Positions 1-7,697 of a stretch of 64,000 nt of DNA are shown here, in pieces. Position 1 is the first letter of the stretch, and the number at the start of each line of letters is the position of its first letter. The notes under the pieces were generated by a model, which saw only the letters and a list, made by a program, of their open reading frames with translations, ran no database searches and had not been told where the DNA came from. The DNA comes from Caldilineaceae bacterium (GTDB lineage Bacteria > Chloroflexota > Anaerolineae > Caldilineales > Caldilineaceae). Position numbers and translations under genes: made by a program. The stretch is taken from positions 27,051 through 91,050 of the forward strand of contig JADLDO010000005.1 of assembly GCA_020846635.1 (NCBI GenBank), given 5' to 3'.

Positions 1-532
1 CATCAACATATTCCTCAAATGCGTCGCATGTCTCCGGCGCTGCCGTAGGGACGGCGACGACGATCTTTGCTGCACCCTGGGCACGTACGCCGCTGACAGC
101 CGCAGCCATTGTTGAACCGGTGGCTAGGCCGTCGTCCACCAAAATGACGGTCTTGTCGCGCAGATCGGGCACCGGGCGACCTGCGCGGTATGCTTGCTCA
201 CGACGCGCTAGTTCCTGCTGTTCGCGCTTGGCTACGGCATCGATCACGCTGCGCGGAATCTCCAAAGCTTCCACAACTGCCTCATTGAGCACCAGCACGC
301 CCCCGGAGGCAATGGCCCCCATCGCCAGTTCTTCATGTCCAGGCACACCCAGCTTGCGTACCAAGAATATATCCAGCGCTGCGTTCAGGCTATTTGCCAC
401 TTCAAAAGCTACGGGCACACCCCCACGCGGCAGCGCCAGCACCACGACATTCGGGCGCGCGTGATAATCCTCCAGTTTTGACGCCAACTTGCGTCCGGCG
501 TCAAAGCGGTCTTGAAAAAGTGGTTGCATCAT
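1..532 (-). CDS. Phosphoribosyltransferase (3' end outside window)
   Basis: Reading the minus strand from the ATG at 532 gives about 177 residues with no stop before the window edge. It has the type I phosphoribosyltransferase fold signature: an early ALPRGGVPVAFEVA segment and the PRPP-binding loop VILVDDGLATGSTM near residue 140. Family members transfer or bind phosphoribosyl groups from PRPP; this subgroup (ComF/PRTase-like, about 210-220 aa) has no assigned base substrate. It lies downstream of the erythromycin-esterase-like gene on the same strand, separated by about 90 bases of short tandem repeats. The two families are often neighbours or fused in other bacteria, so a shared role is likely but unknown. 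A second in-frame ATG lies at 529. Confidence 0.85.
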   Translation of the reverse strand, partial: MMQPLFQDRFDAGRKLASKLEDYHARPNVVVLALPRGGVPVAFEVANSLNAALDIFLVRKLGVPGHEELAMGAIASGGVLVLNEAVVEALEIPRSVIDAVAKREQQELARREQAYRAGRPVPDLRDKTVILVDDGLATGSTMAAAVSGVRAQGAAKIVVAVPTAAPETCDAFEEYVD

Positions 533-540
533 GGTTGCGT

Positions 541-653
541 CCTTCACTTTCTTCTCTACATCCTACCTTCTTCTCTACATCCTACCTTTCATGCACCCCA
601 CGGGCCTTACACACCCCACGGGCCTTACACACCCCACGGGTAGGTATCTGGCG
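541..653. repeat. Two short tandem repeats between PRTase and esterase genes
   Basis: A 19-base unit containing TTCTCTACATCCTACC is present twice at about 549-590, followed by an 18-base unit CACCCCACGGGCCTTACA present twice plus a partial third copy at about 595-640. The second array runs into the 3' end of the esterase gene, so its stop codon (TAA, minus strand, 625-627) and flanking bases are copied downstream at 607-609. This looks like local slippage duplication; no function is evident. Confidence 0.7.
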
Positions 654-1992
654 GTTCGTTCGTCTCCGGCTCTAGGTGCAGGGGATGCAGCGCTTCTGTC
701 TCATCCAAATAGAGGAATGCATCGTAGCGGTCGGGCAATACGCTCGGTACATAGTTGCCCCCTTCGTGCGTGGGATCATAGACAACACCAATCGCACGAT
801 GTCCACGTGGGGCCGAAGCCCCAGGCAGCGCTTGGAAATCGGCCATACGCAAGAGATTGTTGCCGCCAGCGGCCCGATGGAGCAGATCTTCCCAGCTACC
901 TGTCTGGGCGCGAGGGACCTGCATGCGCTGCATCGGCGCGCCCCAGCGCTCACCAGCAATGACAGTGCCGCGGTGTGAGCCAAACCCTGCCAGGAAGACA
1001 CCCTGGTCGTCATGCCGTTCGCGCACAAGTTGGCCTACATTCACCATGCGCGCAGATGCCATATCGGTGGCGCGTGCATCGCCGATGTGGGTATTGTGTT
1101 CCCAAACAATTGCCCTGGCTTGTGTGCCATGAAAATCCATCAACCGATCCAGGGTATCGGCCATGTGCGTGCCGCGTATATTCCACGATTCGGCATCACC
1201 GCGGATCATCGTGCGATAGTAGCGCTCGGCTCCTACCGTAACCCAGGCGTTCTGCTCGGCATTAAAACCGGCTTCGGGATCGGATGTGTAGGGATAGCTT
1301 TGTCCGCGCAGTTCGACCAGCAGCGCGAGCACCTCATCCTCACAGGAATCGGGCACCATCGCCGTACTCCAGGCGTAGGTCTGGGGATCACCCCCATAGG
1401 GTTCAAAACAGCGCACCGCGCGCTGTGCCGCTTCGAGGGCATCTGGCCGGTTGGTCGTGATATAGTCGAGCAGAACCGCCATGGATTCGTGCAGGCTGTA
1501 GACATCCATCCCATAAAACCCCACCTGCGACCTGGGATCGCGTGCGCTGTTATATTGGTGCAGCCATTCCGCCAGGGCAACCACTTCCCAATTAGCCCAC
1601 ATCCACGTCGGCCAACGCTGGAAAGCATGTAATACAGTGTAGGCATCTGCGCCGCTGTCGTTGTAATGCTTGATATAACGATTGACCTGATAGCAGTCAG
1701 GCCAATCGCCTTCTACCGCGATGAAGGAGAAGCCCTTTTCGCGAATCAACCGCCGGCTGAGGCGTGCCCGCCATGTGTAGTAGTCCGAGGTTCCATGTGA
1801 GGCTTCGCCCAACAGCACAAAATGGGCATCACCGATCCAGTCGAGCAGCGGAGAGAGGTCGTCAGCATCCTCTAATTTGTACGCATGTCTGCCAATTTCC
1901 TCGACCAAGTCTGCCGTCCGGTCGTTAATGACCGGGCTGCGTAATCTATCGCTTAGCATGGCGATACCATCCCTTTCCATCGTCACTGCCAT
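625..1992 (-). CDS. Erythromycin esterase family protein
   Basis: This 455-residue protein has the EreA/EreB-like fold signature: VLLGEASHGTSDYY near residue 60 (the catalytic-site GE-x-x-HG motif), the FIAVEGDWPD segment, and IVWEHNTHIGDA in the second half. Clinically known members hydrolyse the macrolide lactone, but most environmental homologues, including those beside phosphoribosyltransferases, have no proven substrate, so resistance should not be assumed. The start at 1992 is the longest choice. An internal ATG at 1959 with a purine-rich stretch before it would remove 11 residues and keep the whole domain. The gene is followed on the same strand by a phosphoribosyltransferase. Confidence 0.85.
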   Translation of the reverse strand: MAVTMERDGIAMLSDRLRSPVINDRTADLVEEIGRHAYKLEDADDLSPLLDWIGDAHFVLLGEASHGTSDYYTWRARLSRRLIREKGFSFIAVEGDWPDCYQVNRYIKHYNDSGADAYTVLHAFQRWPTWMWANWEVVALAEWLHQYNSARDPRSQVGFYGMDVYSLHESMAVLLDYITTNRPDALEAAQRAVRCFEPYGGDPQTYAWSTAMVPDSCEDEVLALLVELRGQSYPYTSDPEAGFNAEQNAWVTVGAERYYRTMIRGDAESWNIRGTHMADTLDRLMDFHGTQARAIVWEHNTHIGDARATDMASARMVNVGQLVRERHDDQGVFLAGFGSHRGTVIAGERWGAPMQRMQVPRAQTGSWEDLLHRAAGGNNLLRMADFQALPGASAPRGHRAIGVVYDPTHEGGNYVPSVLPDRYDAFLYLDETEALHPLHLEPETNEPPDTYPWGV

Positions 1993-2156
1993 ATCTTACG
2001 AACCGGGTTTTGCAATGGCTGGCAGTGAGTTCAGCTCTATTAGAAGCCTGGTTCATGATCGAGATTAAGTCAATAGATGAGTGTACAAGAAACTGACCTA
2101 TTCACAGATAGAATCGCTTCTTTCCTCCCTCAACGCGAGATACGCCCCATTTTTCG

Positions 2157-2185
2157 TTGACACTGATAGGTCGCTCTGCTATACT
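2157..2185 (+). promoter_or_regulatory. Promoter of the B12 operon
   Basis: TTGACA at 2157-2162 and TATACT at 2180-2185 are separated by exactly 17 bases. This is a near-consensus housekeeping promoter placed just upstream of the cobalamin riboswitch. Transcription would start near 2192. Confidence 0.8.
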
Positions 2186-2199
2186 GGCACTGAATCGAA

Positions 2200-2400
2200 T
2201 ATCCTGTACCCGTACAGGTGCGCTTGTTGCTCGGATGCAGAGCGCATAATGGGGGAAGCTTGGTGATGCCGCCGATTTCATAGCCGCGGCTAGTCCAGCA
2301 CTGTCCCGCAACGGTAAGCCTGGTCATTGCTCTACATATTCATTGTTCTATGTGGATTGACCGAGAGGCAAGTCCGATACCCCACCTGTATGGATGCTGG
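2200..2400 (+). ncRNA. Cobalamin riboswitch (AdoCbl/B12 aptamer)
   Basis: The leader carries the conserved core of the cobalamin riboswitch in order: ATAATGGGGGAAGC followed by GGTG near 2246-2264, the TCCAGCACTGTCCCGCAACGG segment near 2293-2313 (consensus TCCGGxxCxGTCCCGCxACTGT), and a B12-box-like GAGGCAAGTCCGATACC near 2366-2382. Between GGTG and TCC there is an extra hairpin-forming stretch around GCCGCC...GCGGC. It is followed by a strong intrinsic terminator before cobT, so B12 binding probably favours termination. All nine downstream plus-strand genes concern B12 salvage or uptake, which fits. Confidence 0.92.
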
Positions 2401-2450
2401 AGCCACCTTCGTGGAAAAGGGGGGCTACGCGTGATCGCCTTGCACGATAG

Positions 2451-2478
2451 GCCCGCCAATTTGGCGGGCTTTACTTTT
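2451..2478 (+). terminator. Riboswitch expression-platform terminator
   Basis: GCCCGCC-AATTT-GGCGGGC forms a GC-rich stem followed by TTTACTTTT. It sits between the B12 aptamer and cobT, so it is best read as the ligand-controlled attenuator. Confidence 0.85.
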
Positions 2479-2576
2479 GCGGTCATGTGAATACCCTGGC
2501 AACGATGGCGGCTCCCTTGCTGGGAGTCATTTTTGATTGGTGTAGATTTGATTGGTGTAAAAGAGAAGATGCAACC

Positions 2577-3641
2577 ATGATCGCAACCCGCGCATCGCTG
2601 CAAAACTGGATTGAGCAAATCAAACCTTTGCATCGCCCTGCGATGGCTGAGGCGGAGGCGCGCCAGGCTCGCTTGACCAAACCGGCGGGCGCTTTGGGAC
2701 GCTTGGAAGGGCTGGCGACACAGCTCGCCGGTATCACAGGCGAGCCGCGCCCCCGGCTTACTCACAAAGTCGTGGTGGTCATGGCAGGGGATCATGGTGT
2801 TACAGCGGAAGGGGTCAGCGCCTATCCGCAGAGTGTAACCGCCCAGATGGTCTTGAACTTTATAGCCGGAGGCGCGGCGATCAATGTGCTGGCACGACAA
2901 GCGGGCGCGCGTGTGGTGGTGGCCGATTTGGGAGTTGCGTCACTGCTGCCCACACGCCCCGACCTCTATGATGGTAAGGTCGCATTGGGGACGGCGAACA
3001 TGGCGCATGGGCCTGCGATGAGCCGCGAGCAGGCGATCCAGGCAATCGAGAGCGGGGCAGAATTGGTTCGCCGGGAAGCGGCTCAAGGGCTGGACATTTT
3101 GGGGCTTGGCGAGATGGGCATCGGCAACACGACCGCCGCCGCGGCCATTGCTGCTGTGCTGATCGGCGCGGATCCCGTCGAGTTGGTGGGGCGAGGAACC
3201 GGGCTGGACGATGCAGGGTTGATGCACAAGATCGAGGTGGTGCGGCGCGTGCTGGCGGTGAATCAACCTGACGCGAGCGATGGGCTGGAGGTCTTAGCGA
3301 AGGTGGGTGGCTTTGAGATTGGCGGCCTGGTGGGAGCTATCTTGTCGACGGCTGCCCATCGTCGTCCGGTCATGGTAGATGGTTTTATTACCACCGCTGC
3401 GGCGATGATTGCGGTGACGCTGGCTCCCGCGATACGTCCCTATTTGCTCGCCGCCCATCATTCGGCGGAACCGGGGCATGGGGCCATGCTGGCGTGGCTG
3501 GGGTTGGAGCCGCTGTTGTCGCTCGATTTGCGTTTGGGCGAGGGAACTGGCGCTGTATTGGGGATGCAACTAGCAGATGCGGCGTGTCGTCTGTTGGATG
3601 AGATGGCAACTTTTGGCGAGGCAGGGATAGATCAGGGTTAG
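2577..3641 (+). CDS. cobT: Nicotinate-nucleotide-dimethylbenzimidazole phosphoribosyltransferase
   Basis: CobT activates the lower-ligand base (DMB) to alpha-ribazole 5'-phosphate using nicotinate mononucleotide, in nucleotide-loop assembly of cobalamin. The 354-residue product has the family hallmarks: AGDHGV near residue 70, GEMGIGNTTAAAA near 175 and a C-terminal LGEGTGAVL segment with the catalytic glutamate region. The ATG at 2577 is chosen because AGAGAAG precedes it and the alignable protein starts here; an upstream in-frame ATG at 2487 would add 30 residues that overlap the riboswitch terminator area. A direct repeat (TTTGATTGGTGTA, twice, about 2532-2560) lies just upstream. It is the first gene of the riboswitch operon; the next gene starts 10 bases later. 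Confidence 0.95.
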   Translation: MIATRASLQNWIEQIKPLHRPAMAEAEARQARLTKPAGALGRLEGLATQLAGITGEPRPRLTHKVVVVMAGDHGVTAEGVSAYPQSVTAQMVLNFIAGGAAINVLARQAGARVVVADLGVASLLPTRPDLYDGKVALGTANMAHGPAMSREQAIQAIESGAELVRREAAQGLDILGLGEMGIGNTTAAAAIAAVLIGADPVELVGRGTGLDDAGLMHKIEVVRRVLAVNQPDASDGLEVLAKVGGFEIGGLVGAILSTAAHRRPVMVDGFITTAAAMIAVTLAPAIRPYLLAAHHSAEPGHGAMLAWLGLEPLLSLDLRLGEGTGAVLGMQLADAACRLLDEMATFGEAGIDQG

Positions 3642-3651
3642 GGGGCGAAAG

Positions 3652-5052
3652 ATGATGTCTATGAGCAATTATGCGCGTTGGCGTGGTGTACTGTTGGCGG
3701 TGGTGATGGCGGCGGCGCTGATGGTTTTGTTGGTGGCGTGTACGGGGGCTGTGCCAATGACCCCGGAGGTGAGTGTTGAGGAAGTGCAGCCTACCGCGGT
3801 TGCGACTATCAAAGAATCAACCGAGGAGGCGGCAGGCGACCAGGCTACGCTGATTGTACAGCTTGACGATGAGCGCACACTGGTACGCAAACTCGACTTG
3901 ACCGAGCCAATTTCGGGGCTAGCCCTGTTAGAGCAGAGCGACCTGGATGTGGTGAAGGCTGACTTTAGCTGGGGTACAGCGGTGTGCAGCATTGAGGGGG
4001 TGGGCTGTCCCGCTGAGGATTGTTTTTGCTCTGAGAATACCTTCTGGAATTATTTGTCGTGGAATGATGATGCCTGGGTTGGCTATCCTGTCGGCCCGGC
4101 GCAAAGCGTGATCAGCACGACGGATGCCGTGGAAGGGTGGCAGTGGGGCATGGGCGACAGGCTGCCTTTGCCACCGGCGCGCGCAGAGGCGGCGCACGAT
4201 GCGCTGACCTGGCTGCGTTCGCAGCAGGTGATCACCGATGGCAGCTATGGCAGCAGTGTTGGGGCCAGTGTCGAGACGCTGCTCGCGCTGGGCGCGAACC
4301 ATGAGGATGCAGATGCATGGCGACCTGCGCCCGACGCGCCCTCACTCCTGGACTTTGTGCTGGAACATGGGGCTGAACATTCGCAAGGCGGGGTGAGTGA
4401 AGCCGGGAAATTGGCAGTGGCGCTTGCGGCTGCGGATGCCTGCTGGCCTGCCGGTGCGATGAAGCCCTCCGACTATTACAGCCCAACGCTAGGCGCGCTG
4501 CATTCAGATGCGGGGTTCTTGGCCTGGGGCATTTTGGGCACGCTGGCGCTGGATGAGCCGACGCCAACGGATAGCGTGGAGTATCTGATCAACTTGGCGC
4601 TGCCCGAAGGCGGTTGGGAGTGGACGCCGGGATGGGGGCGTGACACCAATTCAACGGCGCTGGCATTGCAAGCGTTGGTGGCAGCAGGAACCCCCGTGAC
4701 AAACAGCGTAATCATCAGCGGCTTGGGCTATCTGCAAGAAGCGCATACGCCGGAAGGTGGCTTTAGCTATGACCCGCTTGGCTCGTGGGGCAATGTGGCG
4801 GATGCGAATTCCACCGCCTATGTCCTACAGGCGTTGGCGGCGTTGGGGCTGCACGCGCCGGATAGCCCCCTGCAAGCGATGGGCGATCAGGCCATTGACT
4901 TCCTGATTGGCTTGCAAGTGGACGGGGGCGCGTTGGGCTGGCAAGTGGAGCAGCCCGCGCCGAACCTGGGTGCGACCCAACAGGCGATCCCCGCACTCCT
5001 GGGCCAGCCCTATCCAATCCGCCGGGTGGCGCTGCCGGTCTGTGGGGAGTAG
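3652..5052 (+). CDS. Transcobalamin-like lipoprotein: DUF4430-type domain plus alpha/alpha-barrel repeats
   Basis: This 466-residue protein has a lipoprotein signal ending in LLVAC (Cys30). Residues about 66-167 resemble the DUF4430/transcobalamin beta-domain: LIVQLDDE..., four cysteines (112, 119, 124, 126), FWNYLSW and a final GWQWG. Residues about 175-455 contain helical repeats with GGWEW, GGFSY and NSTAYVLQALAALG motifs, typical of the prenyltransferase/terpene-cyclase-like alpha6/alpha6 barrel that forms the alpha-domain of intrinsic factor and transcobalamin. The order of the two domains is reversed relative to the animal proteins. It lies in the B12-riboswitch operon directly before an ECF transporter, so an outer-surface B12-capture role is inferred. 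The start has an excellent GGGGGCGAAAG ribosome site. Confidence 0.75.
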   Translation: MMSMSNYARWRGVLLAVVMAAALMVLLVACTGAVPMTPEVSVEEVQPTAVATIKESTEEAAGDQATLIVQLDDERTLVRKLDLTEPISGLALLEQSDLDVVKADFSWGTAVCSIEGVGCPAEDCFCSENTFWNYLSWNDDAWVGYPVGPAQSVISTTDAVEGWQWGMGDRLPLPPARAEAAHDALTWLRSQQVITDGSYGSSVGASVETLLALGANHEDADAWRPAPDAPSLLDFVLEHGAEHSQGGVSEAGKLAVALAAADACWPAGAMKPSDYYSPTLGALHSDAGFLAWGILGTLALDEPTPTDSVEYLINLALPEGGWEWTPGWGRDTNSTALALQALVAAGTPVTNSVIISGLGYLQEAHTPEGGFSYDPLGSWGNVADANSTAYVLQALAALGLHAPDSPLQAMGDQAIDFLIGLQVDGGALGWQVEQPAPNLGATQQAIPALLGQPYPIRRVALPVCGE

Positions 5053-5054
5053 GG

Positions 5055-5744
5055 ATGCGGGAGCGTAACGCGGTAATAGGCAGAGATTATTTCAATTTGG
5101 GCAAGGCCAGGGTAGTGGCGATGCTGCTTCTGGCCTTGATCCTGGGGATGGGGCAGGCTGCACCTGTCGCCGCGCAGAATGATTCGACACCCAACCGCGC
5201 CGGGTTGGTCGTGGTGCATGAGGATGGCAGTGTGGTGAGCCGCTGTGTGGGTTTTGATGAGGAGAGCATCAGCGGCTATGACCTGCTGGTGCGGGGCGGC
5301 TTTGCCCCGCGTGCGGAAGTCACCGGCATGGGGACTTCTGTGTGCAGCCTGGAGGGGCAGGGCTGTGGCGAAGGGGAGAATTGCTTTTGCCAATGTATGT
5401 CATCCCCCTGCATCTACTGGACCTATTGGCAGCTTGGCCCCGAAGGCTGGCGCTATTTCAACATGGGCGCTTCCGCTAATCAGGTGAGCGATGGGGCTGT
5501 GCAGGGTTGGCGTTGGGGGGAGAGCAAACCCAATGCCCCCGCCGAGATTGCGCCACCGACGATGACCTTTGCCGATATTTGCGCGGCTGACGCGGTCGTT
5601 TATGGAATCGAAGACGCGATCCCGGCGGCATCACGCACCGGAGTTGGAGCCGAGCCCTGGCTGGTCGCCCTGGTCGTGGCTGTGCCGCTGCTGCTGGGCG
5701 CGGGGTGGTGGCTGTTGCAGCGGCGCAGGGGGGGGCAACCATGA
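5055..5744 (+). CDS. Membrane-anchored DUF4430-like protein (putative B12-capture partner)
   Basis: The 229-residue product has an N-terminal signal segment (about 18-41, ending AAPVAAQ), one DUF4430-like domain (about 48-155) and a C-terminal membrane helix (about 204-222) followed by RRR. The domain shares a run of features with the preceding lipoprotein: CSLEGQGC, CFC, an aromatic YWTYW segment, NQVS and a closing GWRWG. The two are therefore paralogous in this domain, but this one lacks the helical barrel. It starts 2 bases after its upstream neighbour and overlaps the ECF S gene by ATGA, implying translational coupling. The inferred role is docking or handing B12 to the transporter. Confidence 0.65.
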   Translation: MRERNAVIGRDYFNLGKARVVAMLLLALILGMGQAAPVAAQNDSTPNRAGLVVVHEDGSVVSRCVGFDEESISGYDLLVRGGFAPRAEVTGMGTSVCSLEGQGCGEGENCFCQCMSSPCIYWTYWQLGPEGWRYFNMGASANQVSDGAVQGWRWGESKPNAPAEIAPPTMTFADICAADAVVYGIEDAIPAASRTGVGAEPWLVALVVAVPLLLGAGWWLLQRRRGGQP

Positions 5745-6634
5745 GCAGATGGCAGGAGCGTCTTTCTGCGTTTCTTCTCTATGGCCTAACGACGCTGATC
5801 GGGGTGGCGGCCTTTCTCTACCCCTTCTGGCTGCCTGCGGTCACACAGAACCCGCAGACGGGCATGGCCCATGCGGATGACGCGCCCTTGATGCTGACCT
5901 TGTTGGTGGGGTTGGCCTTTGCTGTACTGCTTTTAGAGGTGCAGAGCGCGGCGGGCAGCGCCAAGATGGTGGCGCTTTTGGGTGTGCTGGTGGCGATCAA
6001 CAGTGTGCTGCGCTTTGCCGATGCTGCCATTCCAGGGCCGGGCGGCTTTAGCCCCATCTTCGTGCTGATCATCCTGGGTGGCTATGTCTATGGGGCGCGC
6101 GTGGGCTTTTTGCTCGGTGTGCTGACCTTGCTGGTTTCGGCGTTGATCACAGGCGGCGTTGGCCCGTGGCTGCCCTATCAGATGTTCACCGCGGGCTGGG
6201 TGGGCATGAGCGCGCCGCTTTGCCGCCTATTGGCGCGCCTCTTTGGTTGGCGAGAGAAGGGGGGCGAGGTGCTGCTGCTGGCGCTTTTGGGCGCGCTGTG
6301 GGGGCTGGTCTATGGCGTCGTCATCAATCTCTGGTTCTGGCCCTATGCCGTGGGGAGTGCCGATCAATACTGGACGCCCGGTTTGGGGCTGGTGACAACG
6401 GTGCAGCGCTATGCGCTCTTTTATGTGACGACTTCGCTGGCGTGGGACAGTATGCGCGCGATTGGCAATGCGTTGATGATCCTGGCCTTTGGAGGTGCGA
6501 TTTTGCGCGTGCTGCGCCGCTTCCATGCGCGCTTTGCCTTCACCTATGCGCCCTTGCCTGTTTTGCCCAAAGCACCAGAGAAAGTTGTCTATCCACCAGC
6601 CACGCGTACCCCTACGCCCCTAGAGCAACCATGA
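5741..6634 (+). CDS. ECF transporter S component, B12-type (CbrT-like)
   Basis: This very hydrophobic 297-residue protein has about seven membrane segments, including the S-component-like stretch FVLIILGGYVYGARVGFLLG followed by a loop and TAGWVGM. The S component binds the vitamin and inserts it through the membrane when docked to the T/A module. The genes for T and fused A components follow immediately. The location behind a cobalamin riboswitch makes cobalamin the probable substrate. The start ATG at 5741 overlaps the previous stop as ATGA; an earlier in-frame start at 5705 would lie inside the previous gene and lacks support. Confidence 0.85.
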   Translation: MSRWQERLSAFLLYGLTTLIGVAAFLYPFWLPAVTQNPQTGMAHADDAPLMLTLLVGLAFAVLLLEVQSAAGSAKMVALLGVLVAINSVLRFADAAIPGPGGFSPIFVLIILGGYVYGARVGFLLGVLTLLVSALITGGVGPWLPYQMFTAGWVGMSAPLCRLLARLFGWREKGGEVLLLALLGALWGLVYGVVINLWFWPYAVGSADQYWTPGLGLVTTVQRYALFYVTTSLAWDSMRAIGNALMILAFGGAILRVLRRFHARFAFTYAPLPVLPKAPEKVVYPPATRTPTPLEQP

Positions 6635-6644
6635 GCGTGCAATC

Positions 6645-7697
6645 GTGAGAGATCGCGCCGCCATTCATGGGCTGGCGTGGCTGGCATGGCTGGGTGCAAT
6701 CGTGGTGTTGACCACGACCACGCGCAACCCCTGGTATTTGGCGCTGGCCTTCTTGTGGGTCATCGTGACAGAGGCCGTTGCCAAACGCCAACCGCTCTTG
6801 GGCCGCAGCGCGCCGATCTGGTCGCCGCTGCGTTTCGGGCTGCTGGTGATTCCGATAGCCGCGCTCTTTAATGGGTTGACGGTGCATGTGGGTGCGACCG
6901 AATTGTGGCGCTTGCCGTTGCATTGGCCTCTGTTCGGTGGGGCCATTACGCTGGAGGCGATGCTCTTTGGCGCGCTCAATGGGCTGGCGCTGACCATTCT
7001 CTTTGGCGCTTTTGCCGTGGTCAACCGCATGATGCCGCTGCGCGCCATTATCCATCTGATTCCACGCACTTATTACCCGGTGGCGATTGTGGCGGCGATT
7101 GCGATCACCTTTGTGCCGGTGACGCTGCAACAGTGGCAGCAGATTCGCGAGGCACAGGCGGTGCGCGGCCACAAGTTGCGGGGAATTGGCAGTTGGCTGG
7201 CGCTCTGGCTGCCCCTGTTGACGAGCGGCATGGAGCGCGCACTGCAATTGGCCGAGGCGATGACCGCGCGTGGATTTGCCGGGGGCGTGGCAAGCCACAA
7301 CCCGGTGCAGCAGAGTGCGCTGGTGGGCGGGCTGGCTGTGGTCCTGGCCGGGTTGCTCCTGCGTACCGTCTGGGGGCAGGGTGTGGCGGGGCTGCTGCTC
7401 ATGGTGGGCGGTGCGGCGTTGGTGCTGGGCATTTTGCACGCCGCCGGTCGCCAGCATCCGCACACGCGCTACCGTCCTATGCCCTGGCAACCGCAGGATT
7501 GGGTGGTGGTGGCGGGCGCACTGCTGACGGCGCTGGCCTTTCTTTTGCCCGTTCCGGGACGAGCGACGATCTTTTATACCCCCTATCCGACCCTGATGCC
7601 GCCGGAGTTTGCGCTAACGCTGGGAGTGGCAATGTGGGGACTGCTGGCCCCGGTTGCGGTGTGGTTGGTGATGGGGCGTGAGGTTCTCTATGATTGA
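6645..7697 (+). CDS. ECF transporter T component (EcfT/CbiQ family)
   Basis: The 350-residue membrane protein carries the two arginine-containing coupling-helix motifs expected for Ecf[13 protein letters not shown] near residue 168 and [12 protein letters not shown] near 207. These helices touch the ATPases and drive toppling of the S component. Membrane segments lie on both sides of the motifs. The only plausible start is GTG at 6645, ten bases after the S gene ends; there is no in-frame ATG near the N-terminus. The protein is longer than typical EcfT (about 260 aa) because of extra C-terminal helices. Confidence 0.88.
   Translation: MRDRAAIHGLAWLAWLGAIVVLTTTTRNPWYLALAFLWVIVTEAVAKRQPLLGRSAPIWSPLRFGLLVIPIAALFNGLTVHVGATELWRLPLHWPLFGGAITLEAMLFGALNGLALTILFGAFAVVNRMMPLRAIIHLIPRTYYPVAIVAAIAITFVPVTLQQWQQIREAQAVRGHKLRGIGSWLALWLPLLTSGMERALQLAEAMTARGFAGGVASHNPVQQSALVGGLAVVLAGLLLRTVWGQGVAGLLLMVGGAALVLGILHAAGRQHPHTRYRPMPWQPQDWVVVAGALLTALAFLLPVPGRATIFYTPYPTLMPPEFALTLGVAMWGLLAPVAVWLVMGREVLYD

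Noticed and set aside
595..640. Repeat units suggesting a small CRISPR array
   Set aside because: Units are directly adjacent with no spacers and fewer than three full copies; they are slippage repeats.
3652..5052. Terpene cyclase enzyme
   Set aside because: The helical repeats recall cyclases, but the protein is a lipoprotein without DxDD-type motif and sits in a B12 operon.
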